Below are positions 7,950 to 17,317 of a stretch of 64,000 nucleotides of DNA, piece by piece. The translations under genes were made by a program, and so were the position numbers. Under the pieces are notes generated by a model that saw nothing but the letters and a program-made list of their open reading frames with translations, searched no databases and was not told where the DNA came from. Numbering within the stretch: position 1 is the stretch's first letter; the number at the start of each line of letters is the position of its first letter. The stretch is from Bryobacteraceae bacterium. GTDB taxonomy: Bacteria; Acidobacteriota; Terriglobia; Bryobacterales; Bryobacteraceae. Location of the stretch: NCBI GenBank assembly GCA_023384675.1, contig JAHDVK010000012.1:62001-126000 (forward strand), in the 5' to 3' direction.

Positions 7950-10900
7950 TTATTCCACCACGCGTACCTGGATGGTGGTGGAGAAACTGCCCTGGGTGAT
8001 GCGTAGCGGCTGGCTGATCCCCCTCGGGATGCCCCACGGCACCTTTACTTGAATCTCGTTCACGCCGATTTGATTCGGCACCAGTCCGGCGAAGACCACC
8101 TCCAATTGGCGGCCGGCCAGCTCTACGGTTGGTTGGGTGAGGACGCTGGGCGGAGGATTACCGGGGGAGGGTACGCCCGCCGGAATCTCCGGGAACACCT
8201 TGCCCATGCCCGTCAGATAGATTGTGAGTTCATCGTTTGCCCGAATGGGATTCGCCACCGTGACCACCTGCCAGTTCGCTGTACGGTACACGAGGGGGGT
8301 GACGAAGCCCGGCGCCAGTTCGCTCCGAAAAATGCTCGGCGCGGTCGGCAGGATCGTCAGGTTGAAGTTGTCGCTGACGCCACCGGGCGTCCGCAGAATC
8401 ATGGTTACATTGCCTTCCGCCTGGAACGGTAGCTGGGCGTTGATCTCAGTGGGCGACACCATCAGCATCGGCACCGCCATCCCGTTCACCGTCAGGCAGC
8501 TTTCGCCCAGCGCCATCGGCAGCGGCATCTGCTGGGTTGCGATGTTCACCGCGCTCAAGTCCCTGCCCTCCACGACGATGAGGCCGCCAGGAGCGACGGG
8601 CGTCGTGCGGTCGGCGGCGTTGACGACACGGGTGATCCGCGGGATCGCCACGGCCGAATCGTAATTCCAGGACAGTACTGTGAATCCCGAGGTCGTCAGA
8701 TTCACGATTCCGCTGCGGTCCACGAGAACTGCCATGGTCCGGGTAAAAGCGGCGCCTTCGCGACCGGTTACGGGCGATTCCGCCATGCGGGTCGAGGCGA
8801 TGCCCGCCGCATTGGAGAGTTGAACGCGCTGGATAATGCCGGAGCCTCCGCCCGCTGGCGTCCCGCTGCGGTAGCCAAAGTCGTCCACGAACGCAAATCC
8901 CGAGGACAACGCAACCGTGCTGTCTAGTCTGCCTGAAGTGACCAGCGAAGGATTCAGCAGCAGGTTCCCCACGACGAACTGGTCGAAGTTCGAAGCGGCG
9001 ATCGCGCCGCCCAGGCTGTCGGCCGGCTTGCGCGAGATGGTGAAGGTGTCCGCGTTCGCGTTATACAACAGCAGATGCCCATCGGCCTGGGCGATCAATA
9101 TCGAACTGCCGTTACCCGACGCCACCATCGCCGTATTGATGTCAATGGTATTTTCATAAACTCCGAGAGTAGGAAGTTCGGTCGCGGTACGGGCGAAGAA
9201 ATCCACCCGGTCAATCGTGTGTTTGGGACCCGCCACGCGCGACGCGCCCAGAATCGCCCGGCCGGAAGCAGCCAGCCAGCGCGGATAGTGGCCAAACGGG
9301 AACCGGATCGGCGCCTGTTGCTCGAGCGTTTCGAGATCGTACACATTCGCAATCTGCGAATTATCGTTGCCCACGAGCAGGTAGCGCCGGTCGAAGGTGA
9401 TCGCCATCGATGTCGGCGTGTTACCTGTGCGCAGGGTGGCGATCTGCCGGTAGTTACCGCCGTCGAACACGAGTACCTCGTTCGTATCTTGCCGCAGCAC
9501 GAAGAAACGGAGACGCTGCGGATCGGCAATCAGATCCACGAGCCGCCCTGGCACGTTCATAAACGTGCCCCGCTGATCGGGCTCCTGCGAGTTCACCAGC
9601 AGCCGGACCGGTTTCACCACATTCACGGCCGCATTGGAGAGGATGCGAAGCTCTCCTTCAACGGTACCCCGCAGGTTCTGATACGCCGAAAGATCGATCT
9701 TTACCTCGACTGTGGCCGGGGTGATCCCTTCCGTCTGGCTGAACCGGACACCTGGGATCGAGGAGACGAGCCGGAAGGGCGTCGCGCCGCCGCTGGGATC
9801 CTCGATGGTGATCTCCTGTTGAACCACTCCACCGCCGCTGCAGAAATTCGAGCGGAAAACGAGGTCTTCCCGGTCCGCTCTCAGGCGCGGAAAAGCATCG
9901 CGCTCGCCCACCGGCAAAATCACGACGCCGCTTTCTGAAAGAGCGAACATGGCCCGGCCGTCTTCCGACAGAATCCCCTTGCCAGACAGGTTTTCCGGCA
10001 GCCGAAGCCTTTCGCGCACGGTCAGATTATCTGCATCCACGACCATCAGGAAGGGCGGCCCTGTGTCCGAAGCGGCCGGAGGGGTCTGATCGTCCTCATC
10101 GTCGTCCGTCCGGATCATCTCCGGAATCTGCGCATAGATGATGCCGCGGCTCGAGTCGATCGCATGGGACCCGATGTTCAAGAGTCCCGCCGGATTCGGG
10201 AACTGCGCCAGCATCCCGCGACGGTCGAACATCGCCCAGCCTGCAAGGTAGTAACCGCCGTCGTCGGCGACGCTGATTGCCCTCGGCCCGAGTTCAGGCT
10301 CGGCGACATACCCGCCCGAATAAACGGTACGCGTGTTGAGATCGTAGCGGAACAGGATGGTGTCCGTCACACCGATGATCTGCAGTCCGTCCCGCGAAGC
10401 CGCCACCGAAGCTCCGATGATCTCGGTGGGGAAATTGGCCGGGGGCTGCGGTAAGGTCTTCGCAGTAACTCCGGCAATCGTGTCGATAACCTGCATGGTC
10501 CCGACCAGCGGATCAAAGAGAATAAACTGCGTGCTCGTAACCACAAGGGCGCGCCCGTCAATGCCGAAGGCCACACCAAGGGGTGGATCCGCGAGCGCGA
10601 ATGTCCGGCGGCTGTGCGTTTCCAGGTCGATCACCGTCAGCGCGTTGCGAGGCACGCCCGGCGACGTGAAGTTCCCGTAGTGCCCTGCCACAAGATGACG
10701 CCTGTCCGGCGACAGCGCCAGTGAACTCGGCTGTGACGCGACGTTGAATGAGGTGTCGACGCGGCCGGTTGCCAGTGTCACCACATCAATCCGGTTCGCC
10801 GTGAAATTGGCGACGTAGAGCGCCCCGCGCGGCTCATCGAGCGCCAGATCCGAGGAGTGGCCTCCAATCGCCACCACCCGGCCGAACGTCTGGCCCCAGG

Positions 10901-10961
10901 CGGCGGTACTCACCGCCAATAGCATCAACAATCCCCACCATTTTGACGTAGGCTTCATCAT
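7950..10961 (-). CDS. Secreted beta-propeller protein with TIGR03437 C-terminal domain
   Basis: This 1003-residue exported protein starts with a signal peptide (MMKPTSKWWGLLMLLAVSTAAWGQ). I chose the ATG at 10961 because GGGGAG lies 6 nt upstream; the longer start at 10985 has no ribosome site. The N-terminal two thirds hold repeated blades of the YVTN/surface-layer propeller kind (SSDLALDEPRGALYVAN, PSSLALSPDRRHLVAG, PTSMAITFDRRYLLVGN). From about residue 790 the TIGR03437 module begins (ITRVVNAADRTTPVAPGG, VSPTEINAQLPF, GVNEIQVKVPWGIP), a domain expanded in Solibacter-like Acidobacteriota. It is probably extracellular or surface-bound; its ligand is unknown. An acidic DDDEDDQ insert lies in the N-terminal half. 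Confidence 0.85.
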   Translation of the reverse strand: MMKPTSKWWGLLMLLAVSTAAWGQTFGRVVAIGGHSSDLALDEPRGALYVANFTANRIDVVTLATGRVDTSFNVASQPSSLALSPDRRHLVAGHYGNFTSPGVPRNALTVIDLETHSRRTFALADPPLGVAFGIDGRALVVTSTQFILFDPLVGTMQVIDTIAGVTAKTLPQPPANFPTEIIGASVAASRDGLQIIGVTDTILFRYDLNTRTVYSGGYVAEPELGPRAISVADDGGYYLAGWAMFDRRGMLAQFPNPAGLLNIGSHAIDSSRGIIYAQIPEMIRTDDDEDDQTPPAASDTGPPFLMVVDADNLTVRERLRLPENLSGKGILSEDGRAMFALSESGVVILPVGERDAFPRLRADREDLVFRSNFCSGGGVVQQEITIEDPSGGATPFRLVSSIPGVRFSQTEGITPATVEVKIDLSAYQNLRGTVEGELRILSNAAVNVVKPVRLLVNSQEPDQRGTFMNVPGRLVDLIADPQRLRFFVLRQDTNEVLVFDGGNYRQIATLRTGNTPTSMAITFDRRYLLVGNDNSQIANVYDLETLEQQAPIRFPFGHYPRWLAASGRAILGASRVAGPKHTIDRVDFFARTATELPTLGVYENTIDINTAMVASGNGSSILIAQADGHLLLYNANADTFTISRKPADSLGGAIAASNFDQFVVGNLLLNPSLVTSGRLDSTVALSSGFAFVDDFGYRSGTPAGGGSGIIQRVQLSNAAGIASTRMAESPVTGREGAAFTRTMAVLVDRSGIVNLTTSGFTVLSWNYDSAVAIPRITRVVNAADRTTPVAPGGLIVVEGRDLSAVNIATQQMPLPMALGESCLTVNGMAVPMLMVSPTEINAQLPFQAEGNVTMILRTPGGVSDNFNLTILPTAPSIFRSELAPGFVTPLVYRTANWQVVTVANPIRANDELTIYLTGMGKVFPEIPAGVPSPGNPPPSVLTQPTVELAGRQLEVVFAGLVPNQIGVNEIQVKVPWGIPRGISQPLRITQGSFSTTIQVRVVE

Positions 10962-11002
10962 GGCCATCTCCCCTAACTGCTTCATGCAATTAATTCATTC
11001 AG

Positions 11003-11026
11003 GCCTGCGGCTGGAGGCCGCAAGGC
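11003..11026 (-). terminator. Hairpin downstream of the Tad pilus operon
   Basis: TGCGGC (11006-11011) and GCCGCA (11017-11022) pair around TGGAG. The stem extends through GCCT/AGGC with one bulged base. It lies after the last gene of the minus-strand tad run and before the propeller gene. No clear T-run follows on the minus strand, so rho-independent termination is uncertain. Confidence 0.35.
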
Positions 11027-11112
11027 TGTCACTGCAATATCCAGGGCAACAGGCGCGGACCTTTCCGAATCTGCGCCTGCTCCCCGGTTCGCCTCCAATT
11101 TCAAGCGCGCCG

Positions 11113-11214
11113 CTATTCTTCCGATTCGCGGTTCTTGCGCCGCATAATGATGACGGCCAGCAAAACGACCGCCGCAATCGTGCAAACCAAACGAACCAAC
11201 GTTGTCATTTCCAT
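11113..11214 (-). CDS. 33-residue single-span membrane peptide at the end of the tad operon
   Basis: The ATG at 11214 opens a 34-codon frame ending in TAG at 11113. A strong ribosome site (AAGGAGAAGGAG) sits just upstream. The peptide has a short N-terminus (MEMTT), a single hydrophobic span of about 19 residues (LVRLVCTIAAVVLLAVIIM) and a charged tail RRKNRESEE. The topology is a small bitopic protein with its C-terminus in the cytoplasm by the positive-inside rule. It starts 64 nt after the tadC stop. It is not a Flp pilin, since the Gly/Glu-Tyr processing motif is missing. The ribosome site and composition support translation; function is unknown. Confidence 0.55.
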   Translation of the reverse strand: MEMTTLVRLVCTIAAVVLLAVIIMRRKNRESEE

Positions 11215-11278
11215 CGCTATTTCTCCTTCTCCTTACCCGCTGTTACCACGGTCTCTCTCCACCGGACGAGCACGAGGC

Positions 11279-12202
11279 TTACATTCCGGTCATCATCGGG
11301 ATCAACTCCCGGACGATCTTGACTGCAATTGGGCCAACCGTCACCACGAACAGTGACGGCAAAATGCAGAAGAAAATCGGAAACACCAGCTTGACGCCGA
11401 GCTTGGCCGCCTTCTCCTCCGCGATCTGCCGGGCCTGCACGCGCATGAAGTCCGCGTGCGCCCGCAAACTCAAGGCGATTCCTGTGCCGAACCGGTCGGC
11501 TTGAATCAGCACCGCAACCAGTTTCTTCAGGTCCTCGACGCCTGACCGCTCCGCCAGATTTCGCAGCGCCTCCTGCCTGCGCTTGCCGGCCTTCAACTCC
11601 AGGTTCACCAGGCCGAACTCCTCGCTGATCTCCGGGTGAGCCTGGTCCAGTTCCTTGGCCACTTGCAGAATTGCCTGATCCAGTCCCAAACCCGACTCCA
11701 CGCAAACCACCATCAGGTCGAGGGCGTTCGCCAAGGCGCGTTGAATCGCTTTCTGCCGCCGCCGGGCCACGAGCGAAACGTATTCGTTTGGCCCAAAAAA
11801 CCCAATCCCGGCCGCGGCCATCACGGCGAGCATCTTATTCGTCGGCTCGGCAGAAGTGCCCCACACCAGCGCCATCATGATCAGCGGCAACGACACACCC
11901 ATCACGATCTTGGCCCCGTACAGGATCCGGATCGCGCTGTGGTTCCGCATGCCCGCCCTGACTAGGCGGCGCTGCATCGCAGACATGTCCTTGGGCGACG
12001 TCGGCAGTGACTTGCCCAGCCGGCTCAGAAGCTCGCGGAAGACCAGGCTCGGATGAACCGGCGCCTCTTCTTCGACCTCCACGGCGGTAGCCGTGACGCG
12101 CTCGATCGCCTCCTTCGGACGGACCCAGAGCCGCAGCCCCAGCACGGTGATCCCGATGACTATGCCGACGAAGAGAACAAAACTGATAATCAATGGCAAC
12201 AT
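11279..12202 (-). CDS. tadC: Tad pilus inner-membrane platform protein TadC (T2SS F family)
   Basis: This 307-residue protein has a first membrane span at residues 2-25, a cytoplasmic region, two central spans (about 107-150), a long helical domain typical of GspF (VCVESGLGLDQAILQVAKEL, GVEDLKKLVAVLIQADRFG, SLRAHADFMRVQARQIAEEKAAKL) and a C-terminal span (VKLVFPIFFCILPSLFVVTVGP). With TadB it forms the platform on which the TadA ATPase drives assembly of Flp pili. It is the second of two F-domain genes, 12 nt after tadB, which marks it as TadC rather than TadB. Confidence 0.88.
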   Translation of the reverse strand: MLPLIISFVLFVGIVIGITVLGLRLWVRPKEAIERVTATAVEVEEEAPVHPSLVFRELLSRLGKSLPTSPKDMSAMQRRLVRAGMRNHSAIRILYGAKIVMGVSLPLIMMALVWGTSAEPTNKMLAVMAAAGIGFFGPNEYVSLVARRRQKAIQRALANALDLMVVCVESGLGLDQAILQVAKELDQAHPEISEEFGLVNLELKAGKRRQEALRNLAERSGVEDLKKLVAVLIQADRFGTGIALSLRAHADFMRVQARQIAEEKAAKLGVKLVFPIFFCILPSLFVVTVGPIAVKIVRELIPMMTGM

Positions 12203-12214
12203 TGCTTTGCCCGT

Positions 12215-13189
12215 TTAGACCTCAATATTCACGATCTTTTGAATAATTCCATAGCCAACAATTTGTAAGACAACCGCGCCCATCGCCAGGTAATTCCCGA
12301 TTTCCTCTGTCACGAAAAACGTGACGTAGTCCGGATTCGTCACCAACATGAGGGCGGCTACGCCAATGGGGATCGACGACAAGGCGATGCCGGTCATGCG
12401 CCCATGCGCACTGATGGCCCGGATCTTGCCCCGCAGCTTGAATCGCTCCCGGATGACGTAAGCAAGCTTGTCGAGAATCTCCGCCAGATTGCCGCCCGTG
12501 CGCTTCTGTAGCAGCACGGCGGAAACGAAGAAGTGGACGTCCAGCGTGGGTACACGTTTGGACAGTTTCTGCAAAGCGGTATCCAGCGGCAGACCCAGAT
12601 TGTGTTCCTCGAATGTACGGCGGAATTCCCCGGCGAGCGGTTCCTGGAATTCTCTGTGCAGCATTTCGAGCGAAACCGAGAACGCATGCCCAGCGCGCAT
12701 CGAACGGGCCACGAATTCCAGACTCTCAGGAAACTGCTCCTCGAACTTGGACATCCTCTTACTGCGCAGCCTCATGACGTGGAGAATCGGCAGAAAGCCC
12801 GCCGCCAGGGCCGGCAAAACAGCCAAGGCCTGATACTGGCCGGGCAGGAAGAGCCACGCGAGTGCGAACGCCCCAAGGAAAAGCGCGAGGCACATGTGCA
12901 CCAACCGGGCGACATTCCACCGCAGCCCCGCCTGCTCGATCAGCTTGCTGAGCTGGTCCTGGAGCCGGTACTTCCGCAGCAGGCCAAGCACGAACTTCCC
13001 GGTCGACAAGTCCTCTTCCGAAATCAGCGAAACCGTGGAAGCGGACTTCTTACCGCGCTTTCCGCGGGGCGCTCCCATGAGGCGGGACTTGATCCGGTCG
13101 GCGTCGGCGCTGTTCATCGACCGGTTGATGAACCACCACGCGCCCATCACCAGCGCCCAAACCACAATGCCCAGGAACAGGTAATTCAT
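12215..13189 (-). CDS. tadB: Tad pilus inner-membrane platform protein TadB (T2SS F family)
   Basis: The start at 13189 (MNYLFLGIVVW) is 4 nt after the tadA stop and gives 324 residues; a longer in-frame start lies inside tadA. Spans are seen at about 2-20, 85-125, and near the C-terminus (IALSSIPIGVAALMLVTN and YLAMGAVVLQIVGYGIIQK). The GspF helical domain is clear from EQFPESLEFVARSMRAGHAF through FFVSAVLLQKRTGGNLAEIL to RIRAISAHGRMTG-like sequence. TadB pairs with TadC as membrane base of the Flp pilus machine. Confidence 0.88.
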   Translation of the reverse strand: MNYLFLGIVVWALVMGAWWFINRSMNSADADRIKSRLMGAPRGKRGKKSASTVSLISEEDLSTGKFVLGLLRKYRLQDQLSKLIEQAGLRWNVARLVHMCLALFLGAFALAWLFLPGQYQALAVLPALAAGFLPILHVMRLRSKRMSKFEEQFPESLEFVARSMRAGHAFSVSLEMLHREFQEPLAGEFRRTFEEHNLGLPLDTALQKLSKRVPTLDVHFFVSAVLLQKRTGGNLAEILDKLAYVIRERFKLRGKIRAISAHGRMTGIALSSIPIGVAALMLVTNPDYVTFFVTEEIGNYLAMGAVVLQIVGYGIIQKIVNIEV

Positions 13190-13193
13190 CGCG

Positions 13194-14555
13194 CTAGACC
13201 TCGACGACCTCGTCAAATATATCCGGCCGCAGCCGGATGCCGGCCGCCAGCAGCTTCTCGTAAAACTTTGGGCGGATTCCCGTCGCGGCGAAGCGGCCCA
13301 TCACGCGCCCGTCGGGGGAAAGACCACGCTTCTCGAAGACGAAGATGTCCTGGAGCGTGACCACTTCGCCCTCCATGCCCGTGACCTCCGTCAGGTTGAC
13401 GACCCGGCGCGAACCGTCGCTCATGCGCGCCGCCTGCACGAGCACGTTCACCGCACTTGCGATCTGCTGGCGGATAGAGACCAGTTGCATCGACGCGTTG
13501 GCCAAAGAGACCATCACCTCCAGGCGCGAGATGCCATCGCGCGGGGAGTTGGCGTGAATCGTGGTCAGCGATCCATCGTGACCCGTGTTCATCGCCTGCA
13601 GCATGTCCAGCGCCTCCGCGCCGCGGACTTCGCCGACGACGATGCGGTCAGGACGCATACGGAGGCTGTTGATCAGCAGTTCACGCTGCCGGACCGCGCC
13701 GTGCCCTTCGAGGTTCGGCGGGCGGGTTTCGAGCCGCACCACGTGGGGCTGTTTGAGCTGGAGTTCGGCCGCGTCCTCGATGGTGACGATGCGTTCCTTC
13801 GGGTTGATGAAAAACGACAGTGCGTTCAGCAGCGTCGTCTTACCGGCGCCGGTGCCTCCAATAATGATGATGTTCAGGTGGGCCTTCACGGCCGCTTCGA
13901 GCAACTCCATCATGCCCTGTGTCAGCGCCTTGCGCTCCACGAGGTCAGCCGGCATCAGCTTGTCCTGCGAAAAGCGGCGGATGGACATCACCGGCCCGTC
14001 CAGCGCAAGGGGAGGAATGATGGCGTTGACGCGGGAACCGTCCGAGAGGCGGGCGTCCACCATCGGATTCGATTCGTCCACGCGGCGGCCAACCTGGCTG
14101 ACGATCTTGTCGATGATGCGCAGCAGGTGCTGGTCATCGCGGAACGTGACCGTCGTCATCTCAAGCAGGCCCTTGCGCTCCACATAGACTTGCTTGGAGC
14201 CGTTCACCAGAATGTCCGAAATCGTGGGGTCCTGCAGAAGCGGCTCGAGCGGACCGAGCCCAAAGACCTCGTCGAGAACTTCGTCACAGATTTGCTGTTT
14301 TTCCAGGGCGCTGAGCAGCGTGGGCTCACTGTCGATCAGCGAAATCAACGCCTGGCGGACCTCGCCCCGGACGCGCTGGTTATCGATCGTGGCCAGCGCT
14401 TCGAGGTTGATTTTGTCCAGCAGCTTCCGGTGCAGAGTGAACTTCAGCTCCTGGTATTCGGGTTTGAGCGAAGACTTCGGACGCCCGGCATTCTTCAGCA
14501 GCCGCTGTTCCCAGCTCACGCTATTGATCGGCTTGGTTTCGGTGGTCGGAATCAT
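13194..14555 (-). CDS. tadA: Flp pilus assembly ATPase TadA/CpaF
   Basis: The 453-residue protein is a type II/IV secretion ATPase of the CpaF branch. After an N-terminal helical region comes the N2 domain with [20 protein letters not shown] (about 97-116), then Walker A GGTGAGKT (233-240), the Asp box [12 protein letters not shown], the [18 protein letters not shown] Walker B region and a His box ([15 protein letters not shown]). It hydrolyses ATP in the cytoplasm to power pilus polymerisation. It lies between cpaE and tadB in canonical Tad order. Confidence 0.95.
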   Translation of the reverse strand: MIPTTETKPINSVSWEQRLLKNAGRPKSSLKPEYQELKFTLHRKLLDKINLEALATIDNQRVRGEVRQALISLIDSEPTLLSALEKQQICDEVLDEVFGLGPLEPLLQDPTISDILVNGSKQVYVERKGLLEMTTVTFRDDQHLLRIIDKIVSQVGRRVDESNPMVDARLSDGSRVNAIIPPLALDGPVMSIRRFSQDKLMPADLVERKALTQGMMELLEAAVKAHLNIIIIGGTGAGKTTLLNALSFFINPKERIVTIEDAAELQLKQPHVVRLETRPPNLEGHGAVRQRELLINSLRMRPDRIVVGEVRGAEALDMLQAMNTGHDGSLTTIHANSPRDGISRLEVMVSLANASMQLVSIRQQIASAVNVLVQAARMSDGSRRVVNLTEVTGMEGEVVTLQDIFVFEKRGLSPDGRVMGRFAATGIRPKFYEKLLAAGIRLRPDIFDEVVEV

Positions 14556-14638
14556 CTGCTTCAGTTCTCGTTTGTGCGCCGGTCTAAACTCGCCGGTCGC
14601 TACTGATCAATCGGGCGAACGGACAAAAAACTTCAGGG

Positions 14639-15847
14639 CTAACTTTCAGACAGCGCCGGCCGGGTCTCGAGCAAGTTGCCCGCGCCTTTGTTTTCGCGCT
14701 GAGCAAGGCCCGCCAGCAGGCCGCTGATGCGCTCAATCGCCCGGCCGAGATCACATTCGAGCGAAAGAGGTTCAGCGCGCGTCACCACCTTGTGAAGCGC
14801 GTAATAGTCGTTAGGGAATGTCGCGGCCACCGGGCAGCCGAATATTTTTTCCATGTCGGCGATCGTGATGTTGTCCCGCTTGCCGAAGCGGTTCACGAGC
14901 ATCTGGCAGCGCTGGGACTCGAAGCCCAACTGCGAGAGAAGACTGACGGCTCTCCGCCCCAAGTGCAGACTTGGCAGTTCGGAGGTGGAGATGAGAAAGG
15001 ACTGGTCGGCCTCGGAGAGTACGAACAGGGTGAGCGGATGAAACACGGTCGGCAGATCGATCACGACCCAGTCGTAAAGGGCCCGCGCGCACTCCACCAC
15101 ATCGTGGATGCGGCTGGTCTCGACGTGCTCGGACACAGTGGTGTCTGGGGCAGCCAGCACATCGATTCCATTGGTGGGGACCGTTAGCGAGGCCCAGGTG
15201 GCCGGATCGAGACTTTCCGATCTCTCGACCGCGTCCAACACACTGTAGGTGGGGTTCAGCTTAAGCGTGAAAGCGATCGACCCTGCCACCAGATCGAAGT
15301 CGGCCAGCAAGACACGCTGGCCGGTTGCGCGCCGCAAGGCGAAGGCAGCCTGGGTGGCCAGTGTCGAGGCGCCCGAGCCCGGCTTGGTTGAGGTGAACAC
15401 GACCACCTTGCCGTAGTCCTGCGTGGCGCTGCCATCGGACTGCCGCAGCCGGCGGATGCGGCTCGCCGCCTCTGTCTGAGCTTCCGCCGCGAAAGGAGCG
15501 CTGAGGAAGTCGCAGGCGCCGGCGCGCAGACTTTGCAGGAGGATCGAGGCGTCGTTGAGGTGATGAATCCCGATCACTTGAATCGGCGGCTGGCACTGGG
15601 CGATGACGCGGATCACCTCGAGGGCCGCCTCGAGATCGGTCGCCAGGTCGACCAGCGCCACTTCAGGCTGGATCTGCCGGATTCGGATCTCCAATGTGGC
15701 GGTCTGCGGGTAGCTTCGGAGATCCGAGAGCAGCTCGAACACCTTGGCCTCGCCCAAGGCCTTGCCCACCTGCGTCCCGAGTTCTTTGTCCGGGCAGATC
15801 AGGAGGGTGGTTAGTGCTGCATCTCTACCTGGTCCTCTTGGCGCCAT
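14639..15847 (-). CDS. cpaE: Tad pilus assembly protein CpaE/TadZ
   Basis: The 402-residue protein has an N-terminal pseudo-receiver domain (about 12-135, LLICPDKELGTQVG to CDFLSAPF) followed by a ParA/MinD-type ATPase-like domain beginning at GKVVVFTSTKPGSGAST. TadZ/CpaE proteins localise the Tad machine, often at the pole. The deviant Walker A loop keeps the signature lysine (155) but has Ala (160) where MinD-type ATPases have the P-loop lysine (GKT/S), so ATP hydrolysis may be weak or absent. Asp-rich LLADFDLVAGS is retained. It lies 83 nt upstream of tadA in the operon. Confidence 0.88.
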   Translation of the reverse strand: MAPRGPGRDAALTTLLICPDKELGTQVGKALGEAKVFELLSDLRSYPQTATLEIRIRQIQPEVALVDLATDLEAALEVIRVIAQCQPPIQVIGIHHLNDASILLQSLRAGACDFLSAPFAAEAQTEAASRIRRLRQSDGSATQDYGKVVVFTSTKPGSGASTLATQAAFALRRATGQRVLLADFDLVAGSIAFTLKLNPTYSVLDAVERSESLDPATWASLTVPTNGIDVLAAPDTTVSEHVETSRIHDVVECARALYDWVVIDLPTVFHPLTLFVLSEADQSFLISTSELPSLHLGRRAVSLLSQLGFESQRCQMLVNRFGKRDNITIADMEKIFGCPVAATFPNDYYALHKVVTRAEPLSLECDLGRAIERISGLLAGLAQRENKGAGNLLETRPALSES

Positions 15848-15889
15848 CGTGGTTTCTTCCGGCCGCTTCTCGATTCTGGAGAAGTCCGC

Positions 15890-17317
15890 CTACCGGCGCG
15901 AGTCGGCGGGCTTGGGCTTCACCTGGAACAACTCCTTTGAGTCGCGCGGCGCCGGGGCGGGCGCACGGTCCGTAGGATGCCCGGGAATGCCGTTCGGCAG
16001 CAGGCCGGGCGGCAGCGGGGTGAGCGGCGTATTCAACTTCTGCTTCGGATCGATCGCGTCCAGCGGCTTGATCAGCTCGGGCGTCACCATCACCAGCAGC
16101 TCGGTCTTGGCCCGGTTGATTGTACGGCTCTTGAACAGTTCGCCGAGGATAGGAATACTGGATAAGCCGGGAATGCGCGAGAAGCTCTCATTGACACGGT
16201 CATCGATCAGACCGCCAATCACAAAGCTCTGGCCGGGCCCGAGTTCGATGGTCGATTCGATCCGGCGCGTCGAAAGGGCGGGGATTGTGAAGCCGCTGAC
16301 GGTGACGGCGTTCGTGATGTCGATTGTTGAAACCTCGGGCTTCACTGCCATTTTGAGCGTGCCGTTCGCGGTCAACTCGGGATTGAATGTGAGCCGGATG
16401 CCAAATTCTCGAAACTGGATCGTGACGGCCCCAGCATTGGCGCCGCCCTGCAGAACGGGGATCGGGAATTCGCCGCCCACCAGGAAGCTCGCTTCCTTGC
16501 CATTGCTGGTGACCAGATTCGGCTCAGCAAGGATCTGCAACACGCCCTGCTGCTGCAACGCCTTGATGATCGCGGCGAGATTCAGATCGGGCCGGAAGGC
16601 GAATACATTGAGAGCGTCCGTCAGGTTGAAGGAACTGGTAGTACCCTGCACCGAGCCGCCGATGGTGCCGGAAAGCGCTCCGGGGCGCGGCGGAGAGAAC
16701 TGCTGGGTCGAAATCGAACCGGGGGTGTTCATCAGACCGGTGGAGAGCAGATTGACACCGAACGACTCGGTGGCGGTCCGGTTCATTTCCGCGAACTTCA
16801 CCCTGAGCAGGATCTGTTCGTCCACTGGCGAAGGGCGGACGCGCAAATGGTTCACGACGCTTTTGGCCACGGGCTGCAGGACCGCCAGGGCCCGGTCGGC
16901 GACCGCCTGGCTGCCGACCAGTCCGGTAAGGGTCAGCGAGTCGCGGGCCGCCATGACGTGTATTTCGTCGTCCGGGAAGGTATCTTTGAGCAGCTTTCGC
17001 ACCGGGGCCAGATCCTGTTCGATCGAAACCGAGTAGAAATTCCGTTGTCCCGACTTGGCCCAAACCACCAGCGTGGCCACCCCGACCCCACGGGCGTGCA
17101 ACAGGATCTCGCGCGTGGAAACTGGCACATAGTCGACAATCTCCGGGTTCGAAGTCGAGATGCGGGCGACATCCTCCGGGTAGTCGATGACTACACTCTT
17201 TCCGAGGGTGATTCGGACCTCCTCGGCGCCGCCCTGCCCCCAGAGCGCGAGGCAGCCGAGCGCCAACACCGCCGGCAGTAACAGGGATTTACGCAGTCCT
17301 GCAATGAGCGTTTTCAT
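15890..17317 (-). CDS. cpaC: Tad pilus outer-membrane secretin RcpA/CpaC
   Basis: This 475-residue protein has a signal peptide (residues 1-30), a pilus/BON-like N-domain (VRITLGKSVVIDYPEDVARI, STREILLHARGVGVATLVVW), a BON repeat (DSLTLTGLVGSQAVADRALA) and a C-terminal secretin domain (LAEPNLVTSNGKEASFLVGG, LTFNPELTANGTL, FVIGGLIDDRV, LFKSRTINRAKTELLVMVTP). It would form the outer-membrane ring through which Flp pili exit. A Pro-rich tail follows the barrel. Its ATG overlaps the cpaB stop by 4 nt, giving translational coupling. Confidence 0.93.
   Translation of the reverse strand: MKTLIAGLRKSLLLPAVLALGCLALWGQGGAEEVRITLGKSVVIDYPEDVARISTSNPEIVDYVPVSTREILLHARGVGVATLVVWAKSGQRNFYSVSIEQDLAPVRKLLKDTFPDDEIHVMAARDSLTLTGLVGSQAVADRALAVLQPVAKSVVNHLRVRPSPVDEQILLRVKFAEMNRTATESFGVNLLSTGLMNTPGSISTQQFSPPRPGALSGTIGGSVQGTTSSFNLTDALNVFAFRPDLNLAAIIKALQQQGVLQILAEPNLVTSNGKEASFLVGGEFPIPVLQGGANAGAVTIQFREFGIRLTFNPELTANGTLKMAVKPEVSTIDITNAVTVSGFTIPALSTRRIESTIELGPGQSFVIGGLIDDRVNESFSRIPGLSSIPILGELFKSRTINRAKTELLVMVTPELIKPLDAIDPKQKLNTPLTPLPPGLLPNGIPGHPTDRAPAPAPRDSKELFQVKPKPADSRR

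Noticed and set aside
11113-11214. The 33-codon gene as a Flp pilin
   Set aside because: It lacks the Gly/Glu-Tyr processing motif and is too short compared with pilins of about 50-60 residues.
13485-14606. 373-codon plus-strand frame opposite tadA
   Set aside because: The minus-strand tadA has all ATPase motifs; the opposite frame is compositional.
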